A DNA stretch of 64,000 bases, taken from NCBI GenBank assembly GCA_019054805.1, contig JAHQIY010000021.1:1-64000 (forward strand), given 5' to 3'. Positions 30,052 to 39,508 of the stretch are shown one piece after another. The first letter of the stretch is position 1; every line of letters begins with the position of its first letter. Below the pieces are notes generated by a model, which was not told where the DNA came from, did not search any database, and saw nothing but the letters and a program-made list of their open reading frames with translations. The DNA comes from Brachionus manjavacas (Eukaryota; Rotifera; Eurotatoria; Ploima; Brachionidae). The position numbers and the translations under genes are program-made.

Positions 30052-31293
30052 ATGAATACTAAACCCAATAACAATTTAAACGCTGTAGTGCTACTAAGTG
30101 CAGGCAACGGAGAACGCTTAAACAGCACCGTACCTAAGCAATATTTACCAACTAATAACAACCTAACCGTATTAGAAGAATCTTTAATTACATTTTTAAA
30201 CAATCCGCTAATTAATTTTATACAACCGGTTATAAGTTCAGAGCATTTAAGTTTATATAATTCTATTGTAAAAAAATTTAGCAACAACAAAAAATTATTG
30301 CCGGCTATTTACGGCGGTGCAACTAGGGCAGATTCGGTATTTAATGCACTGCAAACTTTACGTAAATATATGCCTAACAAGGTTTTAATTCACGATTCTG
30401 CACGCCCTTTTGTACAAAAACACATTATAGATAACATTTTAAACGCAATAGAACCAAAAATTGGCGTGGTTTCTGCCGTGCCTATTGCCGATACCATAAA
30501 GCGGGCTAACGATAATGTGGTTTATAGCGAAGAAGACCGCACTAATTTGTTTTCTATTCAAACTCCGCAAGGTTTTATTTTTAACGAAATTGTACTGTGC
30601 TACACTAAATTTAAAGATGAAAAACTTACAGATGATAGCAGTTATTTTATTAAAAACAATTATCAAATAAAGCTTATAGAAGGCAACTTGCTAAATTCTA
30701 AAGTTACTTACAAGCAAGATTTACAAAACCTAAAACGTTTAAACTATAATTATAGCGATACTCCCCCTATTTACGAATATATTAATTTAGTGGGATTTGG
30801 GGTAGATATTCATGCGTTTTCCACATCTAAGCAAGATAACCAAATATTGTTTTTAGGCGGGGTAGAAATTCCGTATACTACAGGCCTAAAAGCCCATAGC
30901 GATGGCGATGTGGTTATTCATGCTATTGTAGATGCTATTTTAGGTGCTTTAAGCGAAGGAGATATAGGCGAACATTTTAAAGACACCGACGACCGTTGGA
31001 GCGGTGCGGATTCTAGAGAGTTTTTATCTTTTACTAAATACTTACTAAAACAACACAATGCCGTTATTAATAATTTAGATATTGCTATTGTTGCAGAACA
31101 ACCAAAACTAATGGACTATAAGCAACTAATAAAAGAAGAAATTGCTTTTGTGCTAAATATAGATTCTAAAAGGGTAAACATAAAAGCAACCACAGCCGAA
31201 AAACTAGGAGCAATAGGCAATAACCAAGGTATAAAGTGCTACTGTGTTGCCAGCATAACAAAATATATTGACGCTACAGATGATATGCTTTAA
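30052..31293 (+). CDS. ispDF: bifunctional IspD/IspF isoprenoid enzyme
   Basis: The N-terminal half (about 1-235) is IspD, MEP cytidylyltransferase: LLSAGNGERLNSTVPKQYL (CTP-binding), GGATRADSVFNAL, HDSARPFV, TPQGF and DDSSYF. The C-terminal half (about 250-413) is IspF, MECDP synthase: GFGVDIHAFS with metal Asp/His, LKAHSDGDVVIHAIVDAILGAL, DTDDRWSGADSREFL, and KATTAEKLGAIGNNQGI. The two act non-consecutively in the MEP pathway to IPP/DMAPP. This fusion is common in alphaproteobacteria. Dxr, another MEP enzyme, is at 37.5 kb. The gene is followed at once by a cobalamin riboswitch. Confidence 0.97.
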   Translation: MNTKPNNNLNAVVLLSAGNGERLNSTVPKQYLPTNNNLTVLEESLITFLNNPLINFIQPVISSEHLSLYNSIVKKFSNNKKLLPAIYGGATRADSVFNALQTLRKYMPNKVLIHDSARPFVQKHIIDNILNAIEPKIGVVSAVPIADTIKRANDNVVYSEEDRTNLFSIQTPQGFIFNEIVLCYTKFKDEKLTDDSSYFIKNNYQIKLIEGNLLNSKVTYKQDLQNLKRLNYNYSDTPPIYEYINLVGFGVDIHAFSTSKQDNQILFLGGVEIPYTTGLKAHSDGDVVIHAIVDAILGALSEGDIGEHFKDTDDRWSGADSREFLSFTKYLLKQHNAVINNLDIAIVAEQPKLMDYKQLIKEEIAFVLNIDSKRVNIKATTAEKLGAIGNNQGIKCYCVASITKYIDATDDML

Positions 31294-31300
31294 TATGTAG

Positions 31301-31480
31301 TTAAGGTTAAATAGGTTCTATGGGAATTTGGTAACACTGCTTATAAACATACGCAAGTTAAAGCCAAAACTGTATACGCAACTGTGTTAAAAGATGTTTT
31401 TACTACAGCCACTGGTTAGTTATTTTTCTGGGAAGGCTAAAAACTATACCACTTTTAAAGTCAGGAGACCGACCTATTTT
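31301..31480 (+). promoter_or_regulatory. cobalamin riboswitch
   Basis: The conserved blocks of the cobalamin (B12) riboswitch appear in order. GGTTC, then ATGGGAATTTGGT lies at 31314-31332; GCCACTG at 31408-31414; CTGGGAAGGC at 31429-31438 (one base variation possible in edges); and the B12 box AGTCAGGAGACCGACCT at 31459-31475. The long spacer between the second and third blocks fits the peripheral stems. It ends about 80 bases before the receptor start at 31558 and leaves room for an expression platform. High cobalamin would be expected to lower expression of the gene downstream. I see no strong terminator hairpin, so control of translation start is more likely. Confidence 0.9.
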
Positions 31481-31557
31481 GTTACCAATTAGCTTTGCGT
31501 ATTACTTGGCTAATTAAGTTTATTATTATACAATATTTAATAAAATTAAGGCCAATA

Positions 31558-33324
31558 ATGTACAAATTATTAGGTATAGTGCTATTGTATTGCATTAGTT
31601 ATACTTTTATGCACGGCTTTACTTACAAGTTGCCTGCCACTAAGGTAGTTGCTAAATACAATAATTACAACGTTGTTATAAATGGTTTTAGCAAAACCAC
31701 TACATTACAGTTTAATAGTAGTTTAGCAGAAAGCCTATTTAGCAATACTAATTATAATCAACCATATATTTTTAGCATTAAAGGTAACAGCAGTGTTGCA
31801 GGTTATAGTGCGGTAATAATAGACGGCGTTAAAATTTTAGATACCAGCAATACCAATTTATTTTTAGATATTTCTATGCTAAATAGCAATGTATTAAGCA
31901 AAGCTAAGATTGTTGGGGCTAATTTGTCTACTTTGTATGGTTCGGGTTCGGCTTTTGGGGCTTTACTATTAAATACTAAAAACATTAATACTAATTATAC
32001 CAGCGTTGGCTTGCAGGTTGGTTTTCCTAGTTATAATTTGGTTAGTTTAGTGCAAAATTTTAATATTAATAATTTTAATTTAACGTTTTTTGGTTCTAAT
32101 AACACGGTTAATCAAATTTCTTTAGCTAAGCAGTTGCCTAATGGTAACAAAGCTACCGAAAAAGATAAAACCACAGCGTTAAACTCTGCTTTTAAATTAA
32201 ACTATAACAATAATAATTTGCAAATAAACGCAATGTATTATTACAACAAAGCCAATATTAATTTTGATGCCTTTAATACCACCACCAACACCCCAGCAGA
32301 TAACCCCACTAATAAATCCATTAACCACACTAACATTGCATACGCTACTTTAAAGCACAGTTTTAATAAATTTAATTATAATTTATATGCTTTAAATAAT
32401 GTACTGCAACGTAAATACACCAATTATATATACGGCGAGTCTAAATTTATAGGCAAACAAACCAGCATAGGTTTAAACACTAATTGGCAATCTAAAAAAG
32501 TTAAGCTAAATATAGGCACAGCGTTAGAAAACCAGCACTACAGCCACAAAAATTTATTATATGCAGATAACTACATTAATATTTATAACTACTTTAACAA
32601 TATGCAAATTATGTATGGCTACCGCAATAATACTATGTTAAGTAACAATAATAACGCTAAGCAACACAACAACGCTTTTGTGGTAGATTATAAACTACAA
32701 CTTAACAATAATTATAGCGTTTTTGTAAATTCGGGTGTGGGGTATCGTAATCCTTCTATTTACCAGCAAGCAAACACTAACAGTAATTTGCAGGCAGAAG
32801 TTTCTAAAACCCTAGACATAGCTTTACAATATGCTAACAATAATAGCGTTATAAATAATAAATTTTTTATTGCTAAAACCAGTAATTTAATTAATTTTAG
32901 TAATGCTAATTTTAAGTATTATAATAGTAACAATACAATAATAAACAAAGGCTTTACAACGCAATTTAGTTATAATTTAAAAAATATTAATTTAAATGCA
33001 AGTTATAATTATTATTTACAGCCAGTAAAGTTAACTGCTAATAACTTAAATGCACAAGTTAAGTATACTTATAAAAAAGTAAGCACTAGTTTGCAAATGT
33101 TGGCGTACAGTAGCAAGCAAGATTGTTTATATAATAAAGTTTGCAATACCTTAAGTGGTTATGCGTATTTTAATTATATGCTACAATACAACTTAGCAAG
33201 CCGTAAATTTAATTATAATTTATTTGTAAAGGTAAATAATATTTTAAATAAAAAGTATTACACTAATTATTTGTATAATAATACAGGGTTTGCCGTTTAT
33301 GTAGGTTTTAGATTATTTAAATAA
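31558..33324 (+). CDS. btuB: TonB-dependent outer membrane receptor, probable cobalamin receptor (BtuB-like)
   Basis: The start at 31558 gives MYKLLGIVLLYCISYTF, a signal peptide. An ATG at 31495 in the same frame is too close to the riboswitch and adds a non-signal leader, so it is rejected. After the signal comes a plug domain: KGNSSVAGYSAVIIDGVKIL, LDISMLNSNVLSKAKIV and STLYGSGSAFGALLLNT, close to the BtuB plug plan. About 450 residues of Asn/Tyr-rich beta-barrel follow, with the last strand GFAVYVGFRLF ending in an aromatic-x type terminus. Length about 588, near BtuB. The riboswitch directly upstream is the main reason to name cobalamin as ligand. No tonB, btuCD or btuF is in the window. 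Confidence 0.82.
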   Translation: MYKLLGIVLLYCISYTFMHGFTYKLPATKVVAKYNNYNVVINGFSKTTTLQFNSSLAESLFSNTNYNQPYIFSIKGNSSVAGYSAVIIDGVKILDTSNTNLFLDISMLNSNVLSKAKIVGANLSTLYGSGSAFGALLLNTKNINTNYTSVGLQVGFPSYNLVSLVQNFNINNFNLTFFGSNNTVNQISLAKQLPNGNKATEKDKTTALNSAFKLNYNNNNLQINAMYYYNKANINFDAFNTTTNTPADNPTNKSINHTNIAYATLKHSFNKFNYNLYALNNVLQRKYTNYIYGESKFIGKQTSIGLNTNWQSKKVKLNIGTALENQHYSHKNLLYADNYINIYNYFNNMQIMYGYRNNTMLSNNNNAKQHNNAFVVDYKLQLNNNYSVFVNSGVGYRNPSIYQQANTNSNLQAEVSKTLDIALQYANNNSVINNKFFIAKTSNLINFSNANFKYYNSNNTIINKGFTTQFSYNLKNINLNASYNYYLQPVKLTANNLNAQVKYTYKKVSTSLQMLAYSSKQDCLYNKVCNTLSGYAYFNYMLQYNLASRKFNYNLFVKVNNILNKKYYTNYLYNNTGFAVYVGFRLFK

Positions 33325-33326
33325 AA

Positions 33327-34112
33327 TTAATTAATAATGTACGAATTACAACGCTTAGCCCAACCTTGTAAAAATTTGGTTTCGCCATAATTGTTAGATA
33401 AATAAACACGGTTAATTAGTACATCTTTGCAAGCGTTGGCAAAATCGTAGTATACGGTGGCATCTTGCTTAACGCCTTTCATGTTTTCTAATACATTGCG
33501 TAGGCCAGATATACTGTTTTCTGTAGCACCTTCGCCTTTAAAATTGGTGTAGTCTACCAATAGGTAAATACCGTTTTTTTGGCTTATAATACGGTTAAAC
33601 TGAAAAATAACTTTACTTTTATTGCTAGAAGTTTGCACAATATTGTTAAAAGAGTTTATAATGCGGTTAAACATATACTCTACTTGAACATGCTTAGTTT
33701 TTTCAAAAAACTTAATTATTTCTGCCACTTCGTCTGGATTATTTTGCTTGTAGGTTTCAAATTCTTGCTTGCTATTCCACGGAGCATTGTATTGTTGCAA
33801 TAATTTAGGTACTTTAATGTTTTTAGATTTATAAAAATCTATTAACAAAGGTAGTGTATTGCCAAAGCTACTATTATAATTAGCCGGAAACCAAATAAAA
33901 TGCCCTATTCCTAACGAAGGAAACGGTTCTTTAGCACTCCAAAACATTAAGTATTGTGGGTTGCCACCGGTTTCGTTTTTGTATACTAGTTCGGCCACTT
34001 GCTTAACATTAGCACCGCTAATTTTGTAGCCCTGTACGTTAATTGCCTTGTATTGGCAGGCACTAAGTAAAAATACTAATGCGGTAATGGTAATAATTTT
34101 TAGCACTGGCAT
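33327..34112 (-). CDS. lipoprotein with a lysozyme-like E...GIGH core
   Basis: A 261-residue lipoprotein precursor with lipobox LLSAC (Cys19). The mature part has YKNETGG (Glu47), LMFWSAKEPFPSLGIGHFIWFP (61-76 contains GIGH at 68-71), and later LLVDYTNFKGEG and a C-terminal LQGWAKRC. A Glu about 20 residues before a GIGH turn is the active-site layout of T4-type lysozymes. Similar proteins are usually annotated as hypothetical; I do not know a studied member. It could be a peptidoglycan hydrolase held in the outer membrane. It shares one base with bamA upstream (same strand) and is convergent with the BtuB-like gene. Confidence 0.65.
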   Translation of the reverse strand: MPVLKIITITALVFLLSACQYKAINVQGYKISGANVKQVAELVYKNETGGNPQYLMFWSAKEPFPSLGIGHFIWFPANYNSSFGNTLPLLIDFYKSKNIKVPKLLQQYNAPWNSKQEFETYKQNNPDEVAEIIKFFEKTKHVQVEYMFNRIINSFNNIVQTSSNKSKVIFQFNRIISQKNGIYLLVDYTNFKGEGATENSISGLRNVLENMKGVKQDATVYYDFANACKDVLINRVYLSNNYGETKFLQGWAKRCNSYIIN

Positions 34113-36399
34113 TAAAATCTTGCACCTATGGTAAACGAAATTAAACTAGTTTCATCGGTTGGTTGTTTCATTATAGGCCAAGCAAAATCTAGGTTTAAAA
34201 TACCTAACGGCGAAACCCAAGTTAAACCAAAACCAGCAGACGAACGCACGGCATCGTTGGCAATATATTGGTATTTTGGATATTGCTTAGATAGTTTTTT
34301 AAAATCGGTAACTGTGCCGTAATCGTTAAAAATATGAAACAACAAGCTATAGTTAGAAACCCCTGGTACTGGTGTTTCTATTTGAAAACTACCCCTAAAA
34401 TATTACGCCCACCTAGTGTGTATAAACTGTTGGCGTAGTAGCCTTTTAAACTAGGGCCAATGCCGTCTACACTAGATAATTTAAAGCCACGCAAGGTATT
34501 GTCGCCAATATCAAATTTGTAGGTATTAGAAATTTCTTTGTTATTAATTTTAGCAATATTACCGGCGTATAGTAATGTAGAAAAAACTATATCTTTATAT
34601 AATTTTTGATACCAAATTGTTTTTAGCGTATTTTTAAAATAATAAATATCTCCCCCAATACCAGAATATTCGTTATTCATTTCGGTTAATGTACCTTTAG
34701 TTGGGTAAATACCGTTGTTGGTTTTATCTAAAACCATTCTGTGGTTTACTACAGATTGCACGGTTGTGCCGTTATCGTTTATTAACAAACTATTTTTTGT
34801 GGTATTGCGTGAAATTTCGTAACCAATAGATTGCGATAAATCTGGCGTTATTTTATGCCCAAGCCCTAAATTTAAAGAGTCTGATAAAATATCTTTACTT
34901 CTGCTAGCATTGTTACCAAAAAAGTTAGATGTATACTGCCTTTGCACGCCCACCGAAGCCACAAGTTCTTTGTTTAAAAAGTATGGGTTGCTAAATGTAG
35001 CCCCGTAGCTAGTGTTGTTAGATGCAACTTCAAAATTAATACCAAACGAATTACCAGTACCTAAAAAGTTGTTGTCTATTATGCTGGCGTTTAAGTTAAA
35101 TTTACTTGCCCCTGTAGAATAACCACCGCCCGCAGAAATACTAGCCGTAGAACGTTCTTCTACATTTACAACTACGTTTTGCTTGCCGGCTTCTTGGCTA
35201 GGTTGTGCCTGAATATCTACATTGCCAAAAAATTGCGTACGGTACAAATTACGTGTTGCCGCATTAATTTTTGTGCTGGTTAGTTCATCGTTTTCGTTAA
35301 ATTTTAATAATCTACGAATTACGTAATCTCTAGTTTTAGTATTACCCGCAGTTTCTATACGGTTTACAAATATTCTGCTTTCTGGTTTAACCACAAATTT
35401 TATTTCTACAGTTTGTAGTACAGTGTTAAACGAAGTTTGGTAATCTACCCCTATAAACTGAAAACCCAACTTTTTTATAGTGCTAGCTAATTGGCTGGCG
35501 TAAACATCTACAGATGAAGCTTTAAACCATTCTTTGCTATCTATTTTTATAGCGTTGTATAGTTGGTCTTGATATTGCAGTAAACTGTCTACTGTAATAT
35601 CTATGCTAAAATTACCAAATTTGTAGCGTTCGCCTTCGTCTACATTATAGGTTACCTGTAATTGGTTAGATAAACCAGATAATTGTGTAGAAGTTGAAAG
35701 CACGGTAAAGTTAGGATAGCCGTTTTCTAAGTAAAATTGTCTTAGTAGTTCGCCATCTTGTAAAATACGGCTTTTATCGTAAACTTCGCCAGGGTTAATA
35801 ATACGCCACCATGCACTAGGTTTAGTTAAAATAACTTTTTTTAAAGCGTAACTACTAAAAGCTTTGTTGCCTAAAAACACTACACTGTTTATTACAGTTT
35901 TTTTGCCTTCTATAATATTAATTACCACATCTAACGAACCATCTTTATTATTAGTTGCAGTATAGTTAACTTGTGCGGTTAAATAGCCACTGCGGTAGTA
36001 AATTTCTTTAATACGTTTAATATCTAAATTAATTTTAGAATCAGAAAAATTACTGCGTTCTTTAGTTAGTAAATCTTTATTTAGTAAGTCTGCTTTTATT
36101 TTTTTATTGCCTTGTATGGTAATGGTGCCTACTATAGAAGATTCGGTTAGTACAAAAGTTAGTACGCCATTGTTAAAATTGGCAGATACATTAGTAAAAA
36201 AATCTGAAGCATAAATATTGCGTAAGTTTTGGTTAACGGCTTCTTCGTTATAATTACTATTTGGGGTTATAGAAATTAACGTTTTTAGGTAGTCTGTATT
36301 TATACGTTTATTGCCTATAAATTCAATTTTTTTAATAGTTTCTGCAAAAGCAACGTTAATTAAAAGTATTATTAATATTATATATATTTTTTTTATCAT
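34112..36399 (-). CDS. bamA: outer membrane protein assembly factor BamA, one frameshift
   Basis: BamA is the barrel core of the BAM complex. A signal peptide (1-19) is followed by five POTRA domains (about 22-425) and a 16-strand barrel. Visible markers: GNKRINTDYLKTLI, FFTNVSANF, GNKKIKADLL, GNKAFSSYALKK, AGNTKTRDYVIRRLL, SAGGGYSTG and the conserved loop/strand LRGFKLSSVDG (R-G-F motif of loop 6). A missing T near 34395 breaks the frame; adding it restores NIFRGSFQIETPVPG and leads to GFGLTWVSPLGILNLDFAWP and the final aromatic ARF. Length about 762, normal. It shares one base with rseP. Confidence 0.95.
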
Positions 36400-37463
36400 T
36401 ATAAAGTACCAGTTATTAAGCCAAATACATCTTTAAACACAATGGCTACCATTAATAAAATTAACAACATAAAACCAAACGTAATTAGTTTAGTTTGCAA
36501 GCTATAGCTTAATTGTTTGCGGGTTATTATTTGCACTAAATAAATTAGCAAATAACCGCCATCTAACGCCGGAATAGGCAACAAATTAACTATAGCTAAA
36601 TTTATAGATATAAGCGACATTACAAACAACCAGTTGCTAAGCCCTTGTTTAGCACTTTCGCCTGCAATTTGTGCAATTTTAATGGGGCCACCAATATCTT
36701 TAAGTTGTAGTTGTAAAGTAAATAATTTTTTTAAGCCATCTACTATTGCAAAAGTAACTGTAATATAAGTGTTGTAGCTAGTTTTTATAGCATTAGTTAA
36801 ACTATAGTTTGTGCTTATTACATTTAATGCAGATTGCACCCCTAGTACGCCAATTTGCTTACCATTTACAATAGCGCTAGATAATTTTATATTAAAAGCC
36901 AAGGTTTTGTTATTACGCAGTACTTCTATTGCAACGGTTTTATTAGGGTTGTTTTGTAAAATAGTTTGAACCTGCGTAAAAGTGGTTACAGAAGTATTAT
37001 TAATTTTGGCTATTTTATCGTTATCTTGCAAAATGTTGTATGCTGGGGTATCTTTTACTACTTTGCTAATGGTGGTATCGTAGTTTTTAGTACCATTAAA
37101 AAACACTATACCAAAAATAATAATTATAGGAAAAATTAAATTAAACAAAGGGCCGGCAAAAATAATTAAAAACTTTTGCCACACTTTTTTTGCTACAAAC
37201 GAATCATCATCTACTGGTGTATTTGGGTTAGAAAGCATTTCGCCTTTCATTTTTACATAACCGCCAAACGGAATTGGGGCAAATTTCCATCTGGTGCCAC
37301 TTTTATCGGTAAAGCCAAATAGTTCTTTACCAAAACCTATAGAAAAAGCCTCTACTTTTACTTTAAACAATTTTGCAAAAAGGTAATGCCCTAGTTCGTG
37401 CACAAAAACTAAAACCGAAATTAACACAAAAAAGCCTAATATGTAATTTATTATAAAATCCAT
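36399..37463 (-). CDS. rseP: RIP metalloprotease RseP
   Basis: RseP is an intramembrane zinc protease that cuts anti-sigma factors and leftover signal peptides. Intact at 354 residues. The zinc motif HELGH is at 22-26 in TM1, followed by FSIGFGKELFGF and IPFGGYVKMKGE. A single PDZ domain is visible at about 115-215 (E. coli has two). The third ligand motif is in NLLPIPALDGGYLL near 300. It overlaps bamA by one base and follows dxr by 11 bases, the standard dxr-rseP-bamA order. Confidence 0.95.
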   Translation of the reverse strand: MDFIINYILGFFVLISVLVFVHELGHYLFAKLFKVKVEAFSIGFGKELFGFTDKSGTRWKFAPIPFGGYVKMKGEMLSNPNTPVDDDSFVAKKVWQKFLIIFAGPLFNLIFPIIIIFGIVFFNGTKNYDTTISKVVKDTPAYNILQDNDKIAKINNTSVTTFTQVQTILQNNPNKTVAIEVLRNNKTLAFNIKLSSAIVNGKQIGVLGVQSALNVISTNYSLTNAIKTSYNTYITVTFAIVDGLKKLFTLQLQLKDIGGPIKIAQIAGESAKQGLSNWLFVMSLISINLAIVNLLPIPALDGGYLLIYLVQIITRKQLSYSLQTKLITFGFMLLILLMVAIVFKDVFGLITGTL

Positions 37464-37474
37464 TTTTATTTGTT

Positions 37475-38644
37475 TTACTTGTTAATACTATTAATATAAT
37501 TTAAAGCGATGTTGCTACATAGGTTGTATTCTTGTAGTATTTCTTCCACGCTATTTAATTTTTTATTATTTATTTTATTTAGTGTATATTCTACCACATC
37601 TACAATATTTACAAAATTAATTTTATTGTTTAAATAACTTTGCACTGCAATTTCGTTACTGGCGTTAAAAGCGCAAGGGTAGTTATTGCCTAGCTTTAAA
37701 ACGTTTTTTGCTAAATCTATTGCTTTAAATTTTTTATTATCTAGTGGTAAAAATTCCATACATGTAAAATCTATTAAATTTAAAGGCTTGGTTTGGTTGG
37801 CAACCCGCTTAGGGTAAAACAAAGCATATGCAATAGGTAATTGCATGTTGGGGTTAGCAAAATGCCCTATAAACGAGCTATCTTTATAAAAAACACCACC
37901 GTGTAACAAAGCTTGCGGATGCACTAGTACTTCTATTTGATTATACGGAATATTAAACAAATAGCTGGCTTCTATTACTTCTAGTGCTTTGTTCATTAAA
38001 GTAGCAGAATCTATACTAATTTTAGCACCCATGCTCCATACCGGATGCTTTAAAGCATTTTGCAGGGTAATGTTTTGCATTTGTTGTGGGGTGTAATGCA
38101 AAAAAGGGCCTCCGCTGGCGGTAAGTAAAATTTTACTTACATCTTGCATACTGCTACCTTGCAAAGTTTGAAAAATAGCACTGTGTTCGGAATCTAGCGG
38201 AATAATTTTATTGCTGTAATTATTAATTTTTTGTTGTAAAAAACTGCCTCCGCATACAATGCTTTCTTTATTGGCTATGGCTATTTTTAAATTTTTTTGC
38301 ATAGCGGTTATTAAATATTCTATACTTTGCGTGGTACTGCTGGCTATAAGCACTGTGGTGCAACTGCTGGCGTTGTTTATAACCTGTAAAGCCTGTTGTT
38401 TGCCACTTAATATGGTAGTTGCTTTAGAATTAACATTTTTTTGTAATAAATTTAAATTATTAGGTTGTACTAGCACGGCAAATTGCGGATTAAAACTATT
38501 AATTTGCGTGGCAAACAAACTATAGTTGCTGTGGTTAATTAGTGCAACTATGTTAAATTGGTTGGCGTATTGTTGTACTAGGTTTAGTGCATTAACCCCT
38601 ACAGAACCAGTACTACCTATTATAATTAAATTTTGTTTTTGCAT
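37475..38644 (-). CDS. dxr: 1-deoxy-D-xylulose-5-phosphate reductoisomerase
   Basis: Dxr makes MEP from DXP with NADPH, the first committed step of the MEP pathway. Intact, 389 residues: NADPH motif IIGSTGSVGVNAL, IANKESIVCGG, PLDSEHSAIFQ with metal Asp and Glu, TASGGPFL, HPVWSMGAKISIDSATLMNK with the third metal Glu in NKALEVIEA, then FPNMQLPIAYAL-like FANPNMQLPIAYAL. One region reads VHPQALLHGGVFY where most homologues have VHPQSIVH. It starts the dxr-rseP-bamA run; frr, uppS and cdsA, which often precede it, are replaced by the kinase/PnuC pair. Confidence 0.95.
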   Translation of the reverse strand: MQKQNLIIIGSTGSVGVNALNLVQQYANQFNIVALINHSNYSLFATQINSFNPQFAVLVQPNNLNLLQKNVNSKATTILSGKQQALQVINNASSCTTVLIASSTTQSIEYLITAMQKNLKIAIANKESIVCGGSFLQQKINNYSNKIIPLDSEHSAIFQTLQGSSMQDVSKILLTASGGPFLHYTPQQMQNITLQNALKHPVWSMGAKISIDSATLMNKALEVIEASYLFNIPYNQIEVLVHPQALLHGGVFYKDSSFIGHFANPNMQLPIAYALFYPKRVANQTKPLNLIDFTCMEFLPLDNKKFKAIDLAKNVLKLGNNYPCAFNASNEIAVQSYLNNKINFVNIVDVVEYTLNKINNKKLNSVEEILQEYNLCSNIALNYINSINK

Positions 38645-38659
38645 AATGCTTATATTGTA

Positions 38660-39508
38660 TTATTTTATTTTGTTAAAATGTGCTGTGGCACTTTTGTAGT
38701 AAAATTCAAACGCTTGTTTGTAATTAAAACGCAATAACCACAAACTACCAAACGATGCCACCATGGCAGTATATATATCTAATTTATGCTGATTAATAGG
38801 TTTGTTGCTTATGGTTTGATAATGCTGTAAAAATGCGGTAAAGTTGTTATCAAAATTAAAGCCGTTGGCTAACCATGCTAGGTCAAAGTATATATCGTTG
38901 TGTCTGGCGTATTCAAAGTCTATAAGCCAAATGTGGTTGTTGGTGTCTTGCAGTAGATTTTCTAGGTTTAAATCGTTATGGCACAGAGCAATATCTGCTG
39001 GATAATTTTTTAATAAAGCAAAACAGTGTTGTAAATAATTTTGTAAGTTTTGTAGTTTAGTGTAATCTATATTGCTGTTAAATTGCTTAATAATATTAAT
39101 ATATTTATTGGTAAATAGTTTTTGTAAGTTTTGAGGTTGCCCTTGTATATTTAAACTATGTATAGCGTGTAAAGATTCTGCTATTTGCTTTGCACTATTG
39201 GTATTAATTTGTGTTGGTACGTTTGGTATGTATTGTAAAATGCTAAAGTTATATTTATTAAAGTGCAAAACTTGTGGAGCAATTTTTTTATTTTTAAGTA
39301 AATCGTAGGCTGTGTGTTCTAAACTACGATTAAACAAATTTTTATTTTTAGTATTAAATATTTTTAATACAACGGTGTTATCTTTGCATTGTACTTTATA
39401 AACCTTATTGGTTAAAGCTTTAGTTAACGGGGTAATGTTTTGTATACTACCGTAGGGTTGCAAGGCGGTAAGTATTTGTTTATTTTGTAGTATGTTTTTT
39501 GTAATCAT
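38660..39508 (-). CDS. aminoglycoside/choline/thiamine-kinase-like phosphotransferase
   Basis: A 282-residue protein-kinase-fold phosphotransferase (APH / choline kinase group). The catalytic loop is CHNDLNLENLL near 175-185 (H-N-D as in choline and thiamine kinases), and the metal-binding segment is WLIDFEYARHNDIYFDLAWL near 195-214. The N-terminal ATP-binding lobe has VLKIFNTKN. It overlaps the end of the upstream pnuC-like gene by 29 bases. Because PnuC-family proteins carry vitamins that are trapped by phosphorylation, thiamine (a ThiK-like role) is a reasonable guess; choline is the main alternative. Confidence 0.75.
   Translation of the reverse strand: MITKNILQNKQILTALQPYGSIQNITPLTKALTNKVYKVQCKDNTVVLKIFNTKNKNLFNRSLEHTAYDLLKNKKIAPQVLHFNKYNFSILQYIPNVPTQINTNSAKQIAESLHAIHSLNIQGQPQNLQKLFTNKYINIIKQFNSNIDYTKLQNLQNYLQHCFALLKNYPADIALCHNDLNLENLLQDTNNHIWLIDFEYARHNDIYFDLAWLANGFNFDNNFTAFLQHYQTISNKPINQHKLDIYTAMVASFGSLWLLRFNYKQAFEFYYKSATAHFNKIK

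Noticed and set aside
31495..31557. Upstream start for the TonB-dependent receptor
   Set aside because: It would place the start right after the riboswitch B12 box and add a leader without signal-peptide features; the ATG at 31558 gives a clean signal peptide.
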